Source of the DNA: Hirundichthys speculiger
Taxonomy: Eukaryota > Chordata > Actinopteri > Beloniformes > Exocoetidae
Direction of reading: 5' to 3'
NCBI GenBank assembly: GCA_018398805.1
Contig: JAGFBZ010000852.1
Location: 519,705-583,704 of the forward strand
Length of the DNA: 64,000 nt
Shown piece after piece: positions 54,461-64,000 of this stretch (within the stretch, counting starts at the first letter, position 1; each line of letters opens with the position of its first letter). A program made the position numbers and the translations under genes. The notes below the pieces were generated by a model. It was not told the origin of the DNA. It made no database searches and saw only the letters and a list, made by a program, of their open reading frames with translations.

Positions 54461-55656
54461 TAGTGCTGGGCGGTATATTGGTTCATACGGAATACCGGTG
54501 TTTATTTTTCTTATGATATGAATTTTTCATATACCGTAATACCGGTGAGTATGTACTGTAGCGTACACAATGTTGGGAACGCCCCGCGGTGGAACGTAAG
54601 TTCCGCAGAACATTGTTTGACAGGGGACTGTTTTGCAGTTGCACTGGAGGCACAACACGCTACTAGTTTATGGTTAAACGGTGATGGCTGCAAACAGAGA
54701 AAGTCCCGAAGTAGAAGCTCCAGAACGGCAACATGAGACTGAGGAACTTCTTCCTGAACGAGGAGCCGTGTCTGTCGTGTGGAAGTTCTTTGGATTTAAA
54801 AAAGACGACGTCCAACAAACTACAATAATCTGCAAATGTTGCCGAGCTAAAGTTGTAGCCGCGGGAGGCAACACCAGCAATCCGCACCTAACAAATTGTC
54901 ATCTGACTTGACTTTACTTTTAGTTTACTATTTATTTGTTGAAATATCTGAAACATTGTTTACATTGTGTAGTTAAGACTTTGTCCAGCTTTTTCAAAAA
55001 GAAGAGCGCCAGCAGCTGTGGACCGTCTTGTTTTCCTTGCTCAAAATTTGTAATAGCTGCCTGAGAGACCTTATTTATTTATTATTTATTATATATTTAG
55101 CTTGTCCATAAAGTTGTAATGTGTGAATATTGTTTATATGCTGCTACAGGATAATCCTTTTTTTTTCCAAAACTTGAATATTGCAAGTTGCATACTTTGT
55201 TTACTATTTATTTGTTGAAATATCTCGAAAACGTTGTTTACATTGTGTAGTTAATGTTGATTTTTTTTTTTACAAAATATGTTTTTTCAAGTTGTTTGCA
55301 AAATTTGAAAAATAAAAGGGTTCTGTATTTTAACTGCAACTATCATCATTCTGATTCCTTCACTTAATCAGAATCATGAGTGCCACCTCTTTGTAAATAC
55401 TATCATTTTGTGAGGCCATGCAAACCTGTATTAATACTAGTGTAGATATGAATGTTTTTCTACAATATTCACTCCTCGTGACAGTAAAATAGGTCATTCT
55501 AAGCCAATTTACTGGAGCAATTCTTTTCTAAATAATTAGAAAATGTGGTTAACAACCAGTTGTACCTTCAAAAAAAAATACCGTGATATACCATGAAACC
55601 AATATAATTTTGAAAAATACCATGATATAAAGTTTTGGTCATACTGCCCAGCACTA
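54461..55656 (+). mobile_element. hAT element with BED-finger remnant, 1.2 kb
   Basis: Both ends start TAGTGCTGGGC (inverted); flanking octamers TCTAAAAC and GCTCAAAC agree at 6 of 8 positions. From ATG 54681 the frame reads MMAANRESPEVEAPERQHET, then VVWKFFGFKKDD, IICKCCRAKVVAAGGNTSN and HLTNCH, a BED zinc finger of the ZBED/hAT type. The His pair is degraded and the rest of the transposase is absent. Confidence 0.85.
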
Positions 55657-55664
55657 GCTCAAAC

Positions 55665-56248
55665 GTTTCTTAAAGTCTTTAAAATAAGCAGAACGATGCA
55701 TCAATTCATTTCGCTCATTCGCTTTCAAATCACTTTTCAGTATCTACTCCTGATGGTTTAGCAGACAGAAGGAAAGAAAGCAAGGTCATCCTCATGCTTT
55801 CCCTCACATGCACAAATCAAGGCCCACGTGCTCGATGCGATGTTTATTAACGAGGACAATATCCCGGCAAACACCGGACATCCATGGACGTCTTTTTTAA
55901 GGCTAAATAAGGTTGGTCCATCGAGGCCATTATTTAGCCCGAAAGAAGACCCGTCTCTGTTTCACCATTGTTTCCTGGTCCAGATTTAGCCCAAAAATAA
56001 TTCAAAATTTGAAAATTTGTCTCTGTTGAGCCATTCTTTTTTCTTCTTTGAAAAAAAAAACACAACATAACTCCCACTGATTCGGAAGACATTTGTGCAA
56101 AGGGACAAAATGCAGAAAAACGTCAACGTGCTAAACCTTAGAAGAAGTTCCAGGCTATGTTAACGTTACTTTAGCAAGAAAAAGATCAGCACTGATGGCC
56201 TAATAAGTGCAGATCCTGTCTACTTCCACTGAAATAACTAGAGGAGAC
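55665..56248. other. Unassigned, partly repetitive
   Basis: 55870-55900 (CCGGACATCCATGGACGTCT) and 56180-56245 belong to a dispersed repeat also glimpsed at 51048-51115. No coding. Confidence 0.35.
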
Positions 56249-57205
56249 TGACATCTGAATTTGGTTGAAATGTGAAAGGTGACAAAAGCTACTCAAAGGG
56301 ATAAAATCTGTCATTTTTAAGATGCTACAGTTGAAACCAGAAGTTTACATACACTGTGCAAAAACACTTATCATTTTTTGTCTCACTGTCTGAAGTCAAA
56401 TCAGACTAAACCTCTCCTGTTTCAGGTCAGTCAGGATTATCTAAATGATTTCATTTTGTTGAATACCACAATAATGAGAGAGAGGAATTCAAAGACAATT
56501 TTATACAATTTTCTTCAAGGTCAAAAGTTTACATACACAAAAAGTATTAAGTCTTTAAACAACGTAGGGAAGCCCAGATGATGAGGTCATGGATTTGGAA
56601 GCTCCTGATTGGTTAAATGACAACATGTGAGTTAATTGATGGCACACCTGGGGACGTAATTAAGGCCATGACTCAAACACTCTGCTTCCTTGTTTGAAAT
56701 CATTAAAAATAAATGTTTTAAATCCTCGATTTTTTTAAAAATATGTTTTAAATTACTGTAAAAAAATTATTACATGATTTAAAACATATTTAGAAATAAT
56801 AAAACAAACCAATTGAGTGTTATTCTACTGTCATCTTAATATGACAAGTGTCTCCTTATTTGTTGACCTATTACATTAATATTGGAATGTAGCTTTTTGT
56901 CTTGTTCATTAATAAAAGTGGTGTTTAAAGGTTTGCATGGCCCGCAGAGATTTTTTCACATTTCAAATTGGGCCTTGGTGTTCTGAAGTTTGGGAATGGC
57001 TGATTTAGATAATCCTGACTGACCTGAAACAAGAGAGGTTTAGTCTGATTTGACTTCAGACAGTAAGACAAAAAAAAAAGTGAAGTGTGTTTTTGCACAG
57101 TGTATGTAAACTTCTGGCTTCAACTGTAACATCTTAAAAATGACAGCTTTTATCTCTTTGAGTAGCTTTTATCACCTTTCACATTTCAACCAAATTTAGA
57201 TGTCG
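56249..57205. mobile_element. Tc1-type (Sleeping-Beauty-like) element within a longer inverted repeat
   Basis: Between TA (56326-56327) and TA (57127-57128) the ends read CAGTTGAAACCAGAAGTTTA and CAGTTGAAGCCAGAAGTTTA inverted. Matching arms of about 118 bases follow, with an inner direct repeat AAGTTTACATACAC at 56525, as in the IR/DR structure of Sleeping-Beauty-type Tc1 elements. The inverted match also runs about 78 bases outward (56249-56325 against 57129-57205). No transposase. Confidence 0.8.
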
Positions 57206-57209
57206 ATGG

Positions 57210-57600
57210 ACATCTTCATGTAGACGTCTTTTCAAAGTCTTGGAAATGAAAGCTTTTTCATGAAGGGTAAATATGAGTGATGCGTTTCCCGTAGCCATTT
57301 GTATAATCCATAATGTTGGTGTTGAATGAGAAGAGACGACTCGTACGCAACGGGGACATTCAGGGTCTCAATGACGTCATCTCCTGCCCACATGGAGACC
57401 CACGTCAACAATCTGGCCCCCAAAACCAACCCCAGAGCCAGTGGAAACGCACCTGTAGTACACTGTACGTATGTGCTGTATGCTGTATTCAGGCTCTGCC
57501 CAACCCGGATTAATAAAAAAGAAGAAAGAGGAGCAAATGGTTGAAATGATCAAGCCTGGCAGTTGGTTCAACATTCAGACCTTCCCTTAACTTGCATAAG
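57210..57600. other. Unassigned sequence
   Basis: No supported feature. Confidence 0.35.
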
Positions 57601-57684
57601 CTTGCTGTTTTAGCTGAGCTTGGCAATGCTAACCTGCGATGCTCACTAGCTTTACCTTACATTCATTCTGACTGCATGCTGGTT

Positions 57685-59685
57685 TAACAGTGACACAGTT
57701 TGATTTCAGTAATGTCAAAGATACTGTTCAGTCTCTATCTGGGGATAAAATAATAACTTCATGGAAGCTTAATGAAAGCTTTTATTGGCTTCTCGTGAAA
57801 TTTCGAATTGAGTTTAAAATTTTGCTTCTCACATATAAGGCCCTTAATGGCCTAGCTCCGCGCTATTTACAAGACTTGATAGCACGCTTTGCTCCTAAGA
57901 GAGCTCTCCGCTCTCTCAGAGTGCAGGATTACTCGTCGTTCCTAGAATATCTAAAAGTAGGTTTGGAGGACGGGCCTTCTGCTACCAGGCACCTTTATTC
58001 TGGAACCAGCTACCAGTTTGGGTTCAGGAGGCTGACACCACCTCCATCTTTAAAACTAAACTGAAAACATTTCTGTTCAGTAAAGCCTACAGTTGGGGTG
58101 AATTCCAATTCCTCCCTTAACCCTCAATCTAAACCCTCAGTCTCAAAAATGCGCGCTCCCGCTAAGGACAAGTGTTGTCCCGATTCTTAGAAAGTCAAGT
58201 TGAGGGACGAGTTCGAGGGTTATATCGCCCTCAATATTGAGATTTTCCGACACCACCCTTGGAAGTAAGGGCTACCCAGAAGGCACTGGGTAATTTAGCC
58301 AAGACATCTTCGAAAAGGATGCTGACAAAAAAAAGCTAGCTACAAAAGTATCTTTGTATATCTTATAGATATAAATGTTGCAAGACCATCTTATTGTCTT
58401 TGTTTGAGACTTTTTTCATAGATTAACATCGTTGTTGCGTAACATTTATTTTTTTACTTTACGATGTTTGCTGCCGGACCGGCAGTCCCAGCCGGGGGTC
58501 CCGACCGGGACGGTCCTGGCCGGCTTCACGTTACTTGTATTCCTTGTTGTGTAGCGACGGAGGACTGAATAATGTATCCTCTATTGTGTTATTTGCTAAT
58601 ATTATTTGGAGAATATACAGCGCTCTTTTCAATGTTATCCCTGTGTCATTTCAGGGAATACAGAGACAACAGGACTCTGATACATTTCAGTCTGAAGACA
58701 TAACTGCACTCAAGGGTTGTCCCATTTCTAAGTCACAAGATAACCCTTATACTTACTTTTGAGGAATAAGATTGAGGGCCAAAAATTGAGGGTTAAGGGC
58801 GAGAGTTGAGATTGAGGGTAAAGAGAGGAATTGGAATTCACCATTAGTCCTAAACTATAGTGTGTAGGGGCTAATAGTTATAGCCATAGTTGTAGTAGCT
58901 CAGACTAGAGTAGCTCGTCTTAATCACGGCTTCATCATAGTTATGCTGCTATAGGCCTACGCTGCAGGGGGACGCCAACATGATCTGCTGAGTGGTGTCT
59001 CCACTGCTCTTCTCCCTTTCCTTCCCTTTCCTCCTTCCTTCCTCCTCCTCCAGCTCAATCCCTAGTTAATTAGGAGTACCTCGTTACTGTAACTTTGCTC
59101 CATTTTCTTTTCTTTCCTGTAGTTTGTTGTGCTGTTTTGCCCCTTTTTCTCTTTTCTTTCTGTATGTTTGCAGGCCAGAGTTTCCTGAGTTTCATGCTGA
59201 CTTGCAGTTCCCTCCTCTGTCCATCCCAGCGTTTACCTCCACCTTGTGTGTAGGTGTGTTCAGGGTTAACAGGCTGGCCGTGGTGACCGGTGATCTAGTC
59301 CTCTGACCATCTCACCTCAGTGCTGCTACCTGCATCTGTTTATGTAGTCATTTCATTCAGTCATTAGTGTGCTCTCCTCTCTCTGTCCTCCATCCTCTCT
59401 CTGTCCTGTCTCCCCTCTTTTCTTTCTCTACCCAGCTGGTCTTCAGCAGGAAGGTCCCCCCCATATGATCCAGGTCCTGATTAAGGTTTCTTCCTCTTAA
59501 AGTGGAGTTTTTCCTTGCCACTGTTTGACTTAAAGGTTTTTTTTTTCTTCCACTGTAATTCAATATTATATTTTTAGTTAAGGATATTTGCTCGGGGGTG
59601 ATGATCTGGGTCTCTGTAAAGCGCCTAGAGACAATTGACATTGTAACAGATGCTATACAAATAAAACTGAACTGAATTGAAAGCT
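57685..59685 (+). mobile_element. L2/Rex1-like LINE, 3' part, split by a MITE
   Basis: From 57770 a frame reads LLVKFRIEFKILLLTYKALN, GLAPRYLQDLIARFAPKRAL and, after a frame change, GSGG.HHLH and TENISVQ: the C-terminal end of a fish LINE ORF2. The MITE at 58096 interrupts it; the 3' UTR continues 58847-59685 with CTGCAGGGGGACGCC, CATCCCAGCGTTTACCTCC, GGTCTTCAGCAGGAAGG and a tail ACTGAATTGA. Same family as 18040-22225 but without the tandem expansion. Confidence 0.8.
58096..58843. mobile_element. TTA-flanked MITE (PIF/Harbinger-like), 748 bp
   Basis: Inverted ends GGGTGAATTCCAATTCCTCC and TGGTGAATTCCAATTCCTC. Flanks TTG (58093-58095) and TTA (58844-58846). The uninterrupted LINE at 18587-18600 reads CCTACAGTTAGTCC, which gives the empty site and fixes the target as TTA. 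Longest copy in the window. Confidence 0.85.
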
Positions 59686-59689
59686 CCAA

Positions 59690-60940
59690 ATTTTGGAGAA
59701 TTTCATCCACAACTGGTGCAACACCCCACTCAAGTCCTTATCTCATAAACTCGCTCAGCTAAAATCTACCACCTTATTTTTACATACACCAGGCATCAGC
59801 CATAGGTGGTAATGAAACTGTCAACAGGCTGGTTTCTCACGACAGCCAATCAAATTTCAGAGGTCAATATGTGCTAATGTCATCGATTGATGAAAAAAAA
59901 ACAAAAAAACAAATTTGAAACCAACTCAGTAATTTAGGTGTTCCTCACGTCTTGTAAGTTATAACCACTGCTTAGGGTTTGATTTGTAATTTGTGTTTTT
60001 AGTTGACGTGCTTGAGGTCAAATGCAGCATGAGCTGTAGTCTGGCTGCACGTGCAGTCGTTGAAGGGAGAAGGAAAGAGGGCGGTGGTGGTTTTAAAAGG
60101 GGAATTCATGCTAGCTGTGATAAGAAAATGAAGACAGATAAAGCCAGGAAGCAGAGTTAAATAAGGCCAGATGCAGCCAGCTGGAAAAGTTCTGACGAGT
60201 GGCTGAAAGAATGAGGCGCAGAATAATGAGAAGGTGCGAGCAGAAAGGAAAAAGATCAGTGAGCAGTAAGGGGGAGAGGTATTTTCGTTATTTCAGACTC
60301 ACCCCGTAATGGGATTTCTTACCTGAACCACTGAGACCAGGCTGCATGAATGCCTATTTAACATGATGGGATTTCACACGGATGCGGTTCCCAGTGGAAA
60401 GCTTTTTTTCCCCCTCACCCGCCTGATTATGGTTTTGATCGAAAAAAAAGGGGGATTTATTTATCTATTTTCCCTCCCTCAGCACTGGACGATTAAAGCA
60501 GAGCTCTGTGAAGAACAGAGAGAGTGGAAGTTACTGAGACGCATGTGCCAAGTTAATACAGGACTCTATCTGCTGATTCATTTATCAACTCCACCGGGTG
60601 CTGTGATATACAGTACTGCGTTCTTGGATGTGCGTATGTGCGCCGCAGCAGCGCAGGATCAAACGCATGAAATTGCCGCGCAAACTGATTTATCAATTCC
60701 AGCATCCAAACAGAAAGGGACTTTGAGTGTCGGCCGCAGGGTAAAAAAATGGAAAACCCATTTCCTTAAATGAATTCAACATCTTGTGTTCTGTTTTCAA
60801 GTCCAACAGACCCATGTGGTCAGAACGAGCACAAAGCACTGGGACATCAGATTTTCCCTCCATCCATCCATCATCCATGCCCGTCCAGTCCAATCTAGGG
60901 TCCATATCTGTCAAGTATCCGTATTGGTCGGGGAAGTCCC
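59690..60940. other. Unassigned sequence
   Basis: Purine-rich stretch 60060-60290 and (CCAT)n near 60858-60875; no coding or element supported. Confidence 0.35.
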
Positions 60941-60946
60941 GTACAG

Positions 60947-61610
60947 TGATCCCTTATTTTTCGCGGTTAATGTCAATGCGTTAATCAAAATCCGCGAACA
61001 GGAGCCAGAGACACCTGAGCTTCAGTAATGTGTTTAAAATATGTTTAAAAACCCCAAAATAGTAGCAAAGCACTGCAGCGAAACAAGACAAAAGCTCAAC
61101 TGTGGTCTTTCTGTTACCTTCACAGCCTCTGGTCTCTGAACCGTAGTAAACAAACCGCTGGTATTGTGCTATTTTTGGCTCGTAATTAGCGGCTAACACG
61201 CTAACAACAACAAAACAAAAAGTCCGGTTTTCTCTGCATGGAACGGGCACTTTATTCTGGCACTGCAGGAACTTGTAACATCACACAGGTTGTATTGTTG
61301 GGCTCCTGTCGGTTAACAGAGAATGTAAATCTATACACGCTGGGCTGCTGTTGATGCTCACTACACTTTTCATCTAACCCCATTTTCATTCTGCCGTCCC
61401 ACGACACACACACACTACATTACCCATATGACCACACCATTACCCATAAAGCCACCTTCTGAAAGGGGCCAGGCTGGCTCACAGCATTTCTTCACTGTGA
61501 GAGAACGCACACAACATCCTGTGATGTTTCCGCGAATTTTTAAAATTTTTTTTTTTAATTATATTATATATTTCTGAAAAATCTGCGAATAACTTAAACC
61601 GCAGAACTTA
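60947..61610 (+). mobile_element. TA-flanked DNA transposon, non-autonomous
   Basis: Starts CAGTGATCCCTTATTTTTCG after TA. The right side has CTGAAAAATCTGCGAATAAC with a degraded end near ACCAGTG. Internal block 61395-61540 (CACTACATTACCCATATGAC, GGGGCCAGGCTGGCTCAC) matches 63720-63850 inverted, so the element at 61903 is a second, inverted copy. Superfamily not determined (Tc1/mariner-like TA target). Confidence 0.65.
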
Positions 61611-61712
61611 AACCAGTGTCTCCCAGCGTCCTCCCATATTAGTATTTTTCCCGTAAATCTCCCGTATTTTAACCTGCATTATCAAACAATAATAATACCG
61701 CATCAGGCGGAG

Positions 61713-61732
61713 TAAAAAAAAAAAAAAAAAAA
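61713..61732 (+). repeat. A20 homopolymer
   Basis: Uninterrupted A run between the two TA-flanked element copies. Confidence 0.9.
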
Positions 61733-62299
61733 AGACATTCCCAATCTGAGATCTGTCACTTGCCTTGCGATAACTGCCACAGCAGTTGCTACTACAGGTA
61801 CTGGAGGTGGAAGATGTCACGCGATTAGTGTGTGACAACCGATGAGTGACAGCGCGCAAAGCAAAAAAAAAGATTGTTACAGAGAAAAGGTTTTTTTTAC
61901 AGTGATTCCCTCGCCAATTCATGCTTTAAGTTCCACGGTTTTTAGTTATTCGCGGATTTTTCAGAAATTATAATAGGTTAACCCTTGTGTCGTGTTCGTT
62001 TCTCTCCCCCCTTAACTTTAGTGCTCTCCGGGACTCAAATTTGACCAGCCTGTTTGAAGTGACTGCTCCTACATTAACAGAAAAACCACTGATTAACACC
62101 AAATTTTATTTTAACTCCTTTTTAAGGTGTAAACAATGTCTCAGACCACTTGTTTATATGAATAACTGCAATGAATATACATAAAATAGACACAAAAAGA
62201 GTAAATTGTATTCCAAAATTATCATTTATGTAAAAAAAAGAAAGTAACAAAAATCAAAACAGTGACCAAATTCACACATCAACATGAGCCTATCATATC

Positions 62300-62660
62300 A
62301 CTTCTCCGGGGTTTGGGAGCTGTCCAGTGCTGAATTTTCACATTCAGCACTGGACAGCTCCCACCACTTCTCTGGGCTGTGGGAGCTGTCCAGTGCTGAA
62401 TTTTCACATTCAGCACCGGACAGCTCCCACAGCCCGGAAAAAGTGGCGGGAGCTGTCCAGTGCTGAATCTTCACATTCAGCACTGGAGAAGCTCCCGCCA
62501 CTTCTCCGGGCTGTGGGAGCTGTTCGGTGCTGAACATTCACATTCAGCAGCAGACAGCTCCACAACTTCTCTGGGCTGTGGGGGCTGTCCGGTGCTGAAC
62601 ATTCACGTTCGAGCCCACAGCCCGGTTTTGTAGCGGTGGGAGCTGTCTCGTGATATTCCA
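62300..62660. repeat. Array of palindromic hairpins, about 66-bp unit, six copies
   Basis: Units start near 62315, 62381, 62448, 62515, 62580 and 62638. Each holds GGAGCTGTCCAGTGCTGAA, a short loop and its reverse complement, so single strands fold into stems of about 20 bp. The spacers (CACTTCTCTGGGCTGTG) occur in both orientations. Confidence 0.92.
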
Positions 62661-62711
62661 GTCCAAGGATGGCAATTTGCTCTGGTATCAATCCACCCAG
62701 GAGCCTATCAT

Positions 62712-62740
62712 TTGTATGTGTGTGTGTGTGTGTGTGTTTG
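62712..62740 (+). repeat. (TG)n microsatellite
   Basis: About ten TG units followed by a G-rich run. Confidence 0.95.
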
Positions 62741-62763
62741 GGGTGAGGGGGGGGCATGTGTCT

Positions 62764-63075
62764 TCACACACAGGAGCGGAATCCTAACAATATTTCTATT
62801 TCTTGCTCTGCCTCCTCTTTCCTGGGTGGAGAATACCAGAGCAAATTTCCATTCTTGGACTGGAATATCACAGGTGCCTCTTCCTCAGGTGTGTCTTCCT
62901 CTGGAGCCTCTTCCTCGCCATCTGTTGACTGGTTGGTCTCACAATGATTTGGATCAAAATCAGGATCAATTTTGTCTTCTATTTTTGAGACATCGCCCTT
63001 TATTTCTGGTTGAACTTCAATCCCCTGTTCATCAGGTTGAAATAAAAGGTCCAGAGCTTCTCTGACAAGAAATCA
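62764..63075 (-). pseudogene. piggyBac transposase N-terminal fragment
   Basis: Minus-strand frame reads VREALDLLFQPDEQGIEVQP, an acidic stretch (GEEEAPEEDTPEEEAP) and VIFQSKNGNLLWYSPP. An acidic N-terminus followed by a W.S.P block is typical of piggyBac transposases. No downstream catalytic domain. Part of it (VIFQSKDGNLLWYQS) recurs on the plus strand at 62650-62706. Confidence 0.65.
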
Positions 63076-63179
63076 TCTGATCGGGCGCCTAGTCTACGTG
63101 CTCATAGTAAAATGAGGGCAATGCACACAAAAAAAATATATACAAGGGGTCTCTGAGAAGATATGATATATTTTGTATC

Positions 63180-63420
63180 GGAAAGTGTGGTTCACGTGGG
63201 GGGATGGTCACATAAGCCTGGGAAAGAGACGGTTCTCATAACAAACACCTAATTGTTGACTTTGAAATGTGGAACAAGTGTTAGTGTTATACATTTAGTT
63301 TGGAAAGTGTGGTTCATGTGGGGGGATGGGCACATAAGCACAGGAATGAGGAGGGAATAGGAGACACCTATTTGTTCAGTCTGAAATGGGTTCACATGGG
63401 GTGGTGTGTGTGTGTGTGGT
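63180..63420 (+). repeat. 122-bp tandem duplication
   Basis: GGAAAGTGTGGTTCACGTGG at 63180 recurs with one change at 63302; following bases also match. Continues into a (TG)n/GTGGT run. Confidence 0.8.
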
Positions 63421-63860
63421 GTGGTGGTGTTTTGTGGTTGTGTACTATCGATGGATGAACACAATCTAGGATCACCCATTAATTTCCTATGGTGGTCATT
63501 TTTGACCTGGAACACCACAGGTGTTACAAAGTTGAATAAAATACTCATAATTCAGAGAAAATGGTGATTAGCAATTATATATGTTCAAATGGCTAGTGTG
63601 GAGGATATCATAAGGCCCTGAGACAATCAAATGTAAAATACAATATTTATGATGGATGGAAGTAGGAAATCGGTCAGATTTGACCCGAACACAACAGAAA
63701 GGTTTAAAAAAAATCAAGAAAAAATCATGGAAACATCACAGGATGTTGTGTAGGTTCTCTCACTGCGAAGAAATGTGAGCCAGCCTGGCCCCTTTAAGAA
63801 GGTGGCCTTATGGGTAATGGGGTGACCTTATGGGTAATGTAGTGTGTGTGGAGGAGGATT

Positions 63861-64000
63861 TAAAAGATACTTGTTTAATTTTAATGACCTCTCACGGCCC
63901 ACCTGCAGTACCACGACGGCCCACCAGGGGGCCACGGCCCACACTTTGGGAATCACTGATTTAAGGGATTACTGGAGCTTGGTTGGGATGGTGGGACTGC
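63861..64000. other. Unassigned end of window
   Basis: Repeats the phrase ACGGCCCAC three times within 60 bases; family unknown. Confidence 0.35.

Larger units (their letters stand above)
61982..63703 (-). mobile_element. piggyBac-like element, 1.7 kb, rearranged
   Basis: Ends CCCTTGTGTCGTGTTCG and CCTTTCTGTTGTGTTCGGGT (inverted) are flanked by TTAA (61978-61981 and 63704-63707). Contains an N-terminal transposase piece on the minus strand, a palindromic hairpin array (62300-62660), a TG microsatellite and a 122-bp tandem duplication (63180-63420). No catalytic region, so it is non-autonomous. Confidence 0.78.
61903..63860 (-). mobile_element. Second, inverted copy of the TA-flanked element, split by piggyBac
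   Basis: 61903 starts CAGTGATTCCCTCGCC and continues TTATTCGCGGATTTTTCAGA. After the insertion it resumes at 63708 (AAAATCAAGAAAAAATCATG, then AACATCACAGGATGTTGTGT and AGCCAGCCTGGCCCCTTT). The outer end was not reached or recognised. Confidence 0.65.

Noticed and set aside
54045..54521. Frames of about 90-100 codons on both strands
   Set aside because: No homology, overlapping each other, no splice context.
60363..60773. 136-codon plus-strand frame
   Set aside because: Residue pattern not protein-like (no conserved motif, includes homopolymer-encoded runs); no family recognised.
62284..62757. Several 60-115 codon frames across the hairpin array
   Set aside because: Repeat-encoded and present on both strands; composition follows the palindromes.

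Overview
The window looks like repeat-dense, gene-poor teleost fish genomic DNA. It carries the usual fish mix of Tc1/mariner, hAT, piggyBac and PIF/Harbinger-like DNA transposons, L2/Rex1-like LINE tails, tRNA-derived SINEs, a retroviral pol remnant and a Ty3 LTR retrotransposon. No complete host gene could be identified. The best host signals are one candidate minus-strand exon (5452-5617), a CpG island (about 9590-10290) and two weak candidate exons (39.6 and 40.2 kb). The species was not determined.

Layout. 0.2-3.2 kb: decayed retroviral pol on the minus strand, split in its integrase by a hAT element with a perfect 8-bp target duplication. 3.6-9.2 kb: Tc1 and LINE fragments, a hAT MITE, and a second hAT element inserted beside a Tc1 fragment. 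9.6-10.3 kb: CpG island. 10.8-15.5 kb: telomeric repeat, hAT MITE, then a three-level nest (TA-flanked MITE inside piggyBac inside Tc1). 17-22 kb: a PIF/Harbinger-like MITE, then a LINE whose 3' UTR has expanded into a 2.7-kb, 37-bp minisatellite. 22-31 kb: Tc1, MITE, Ty3 and LINE scraps, a SINE, a 31-bp perfect hairpin, a G26 run and a 1.25-kb hAT element. 31.8-34.7 kb: two BED-finger hAT elements, one with a telomeric insertion and a foreign MADF fragment. 36.7-37.7 kb: a 28-bp minisatellite. 40.3-49.5 kb: a complete, apparently young Ty3 element. 51.6-64 kb: further hAT, Sleeping-Beauty-like, Harbinger, LINE and piggyBac insertions, including an unusual array of palindromic hairpins.

The most complete unit is the Ty3 element on the minus strand: near-identical 1.52-kb LTRs, 4-bp target duplication, candidate primer-binding site, polypurine tract, and two long open frames. 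The first encodes a Gag that resembles the vertebrate PNMA proteins, with a zinc knuckle and a DSG protease. The second encodes RT, RNase H and integrase in the +1 frame after a 23-nt overlap. These parts are what an autonomous retrotransposon needs.

The rest of the window records successive insertions whose target duplications give a relative chronology. Host genes, if any, pass through here only as introns or isolated exons.
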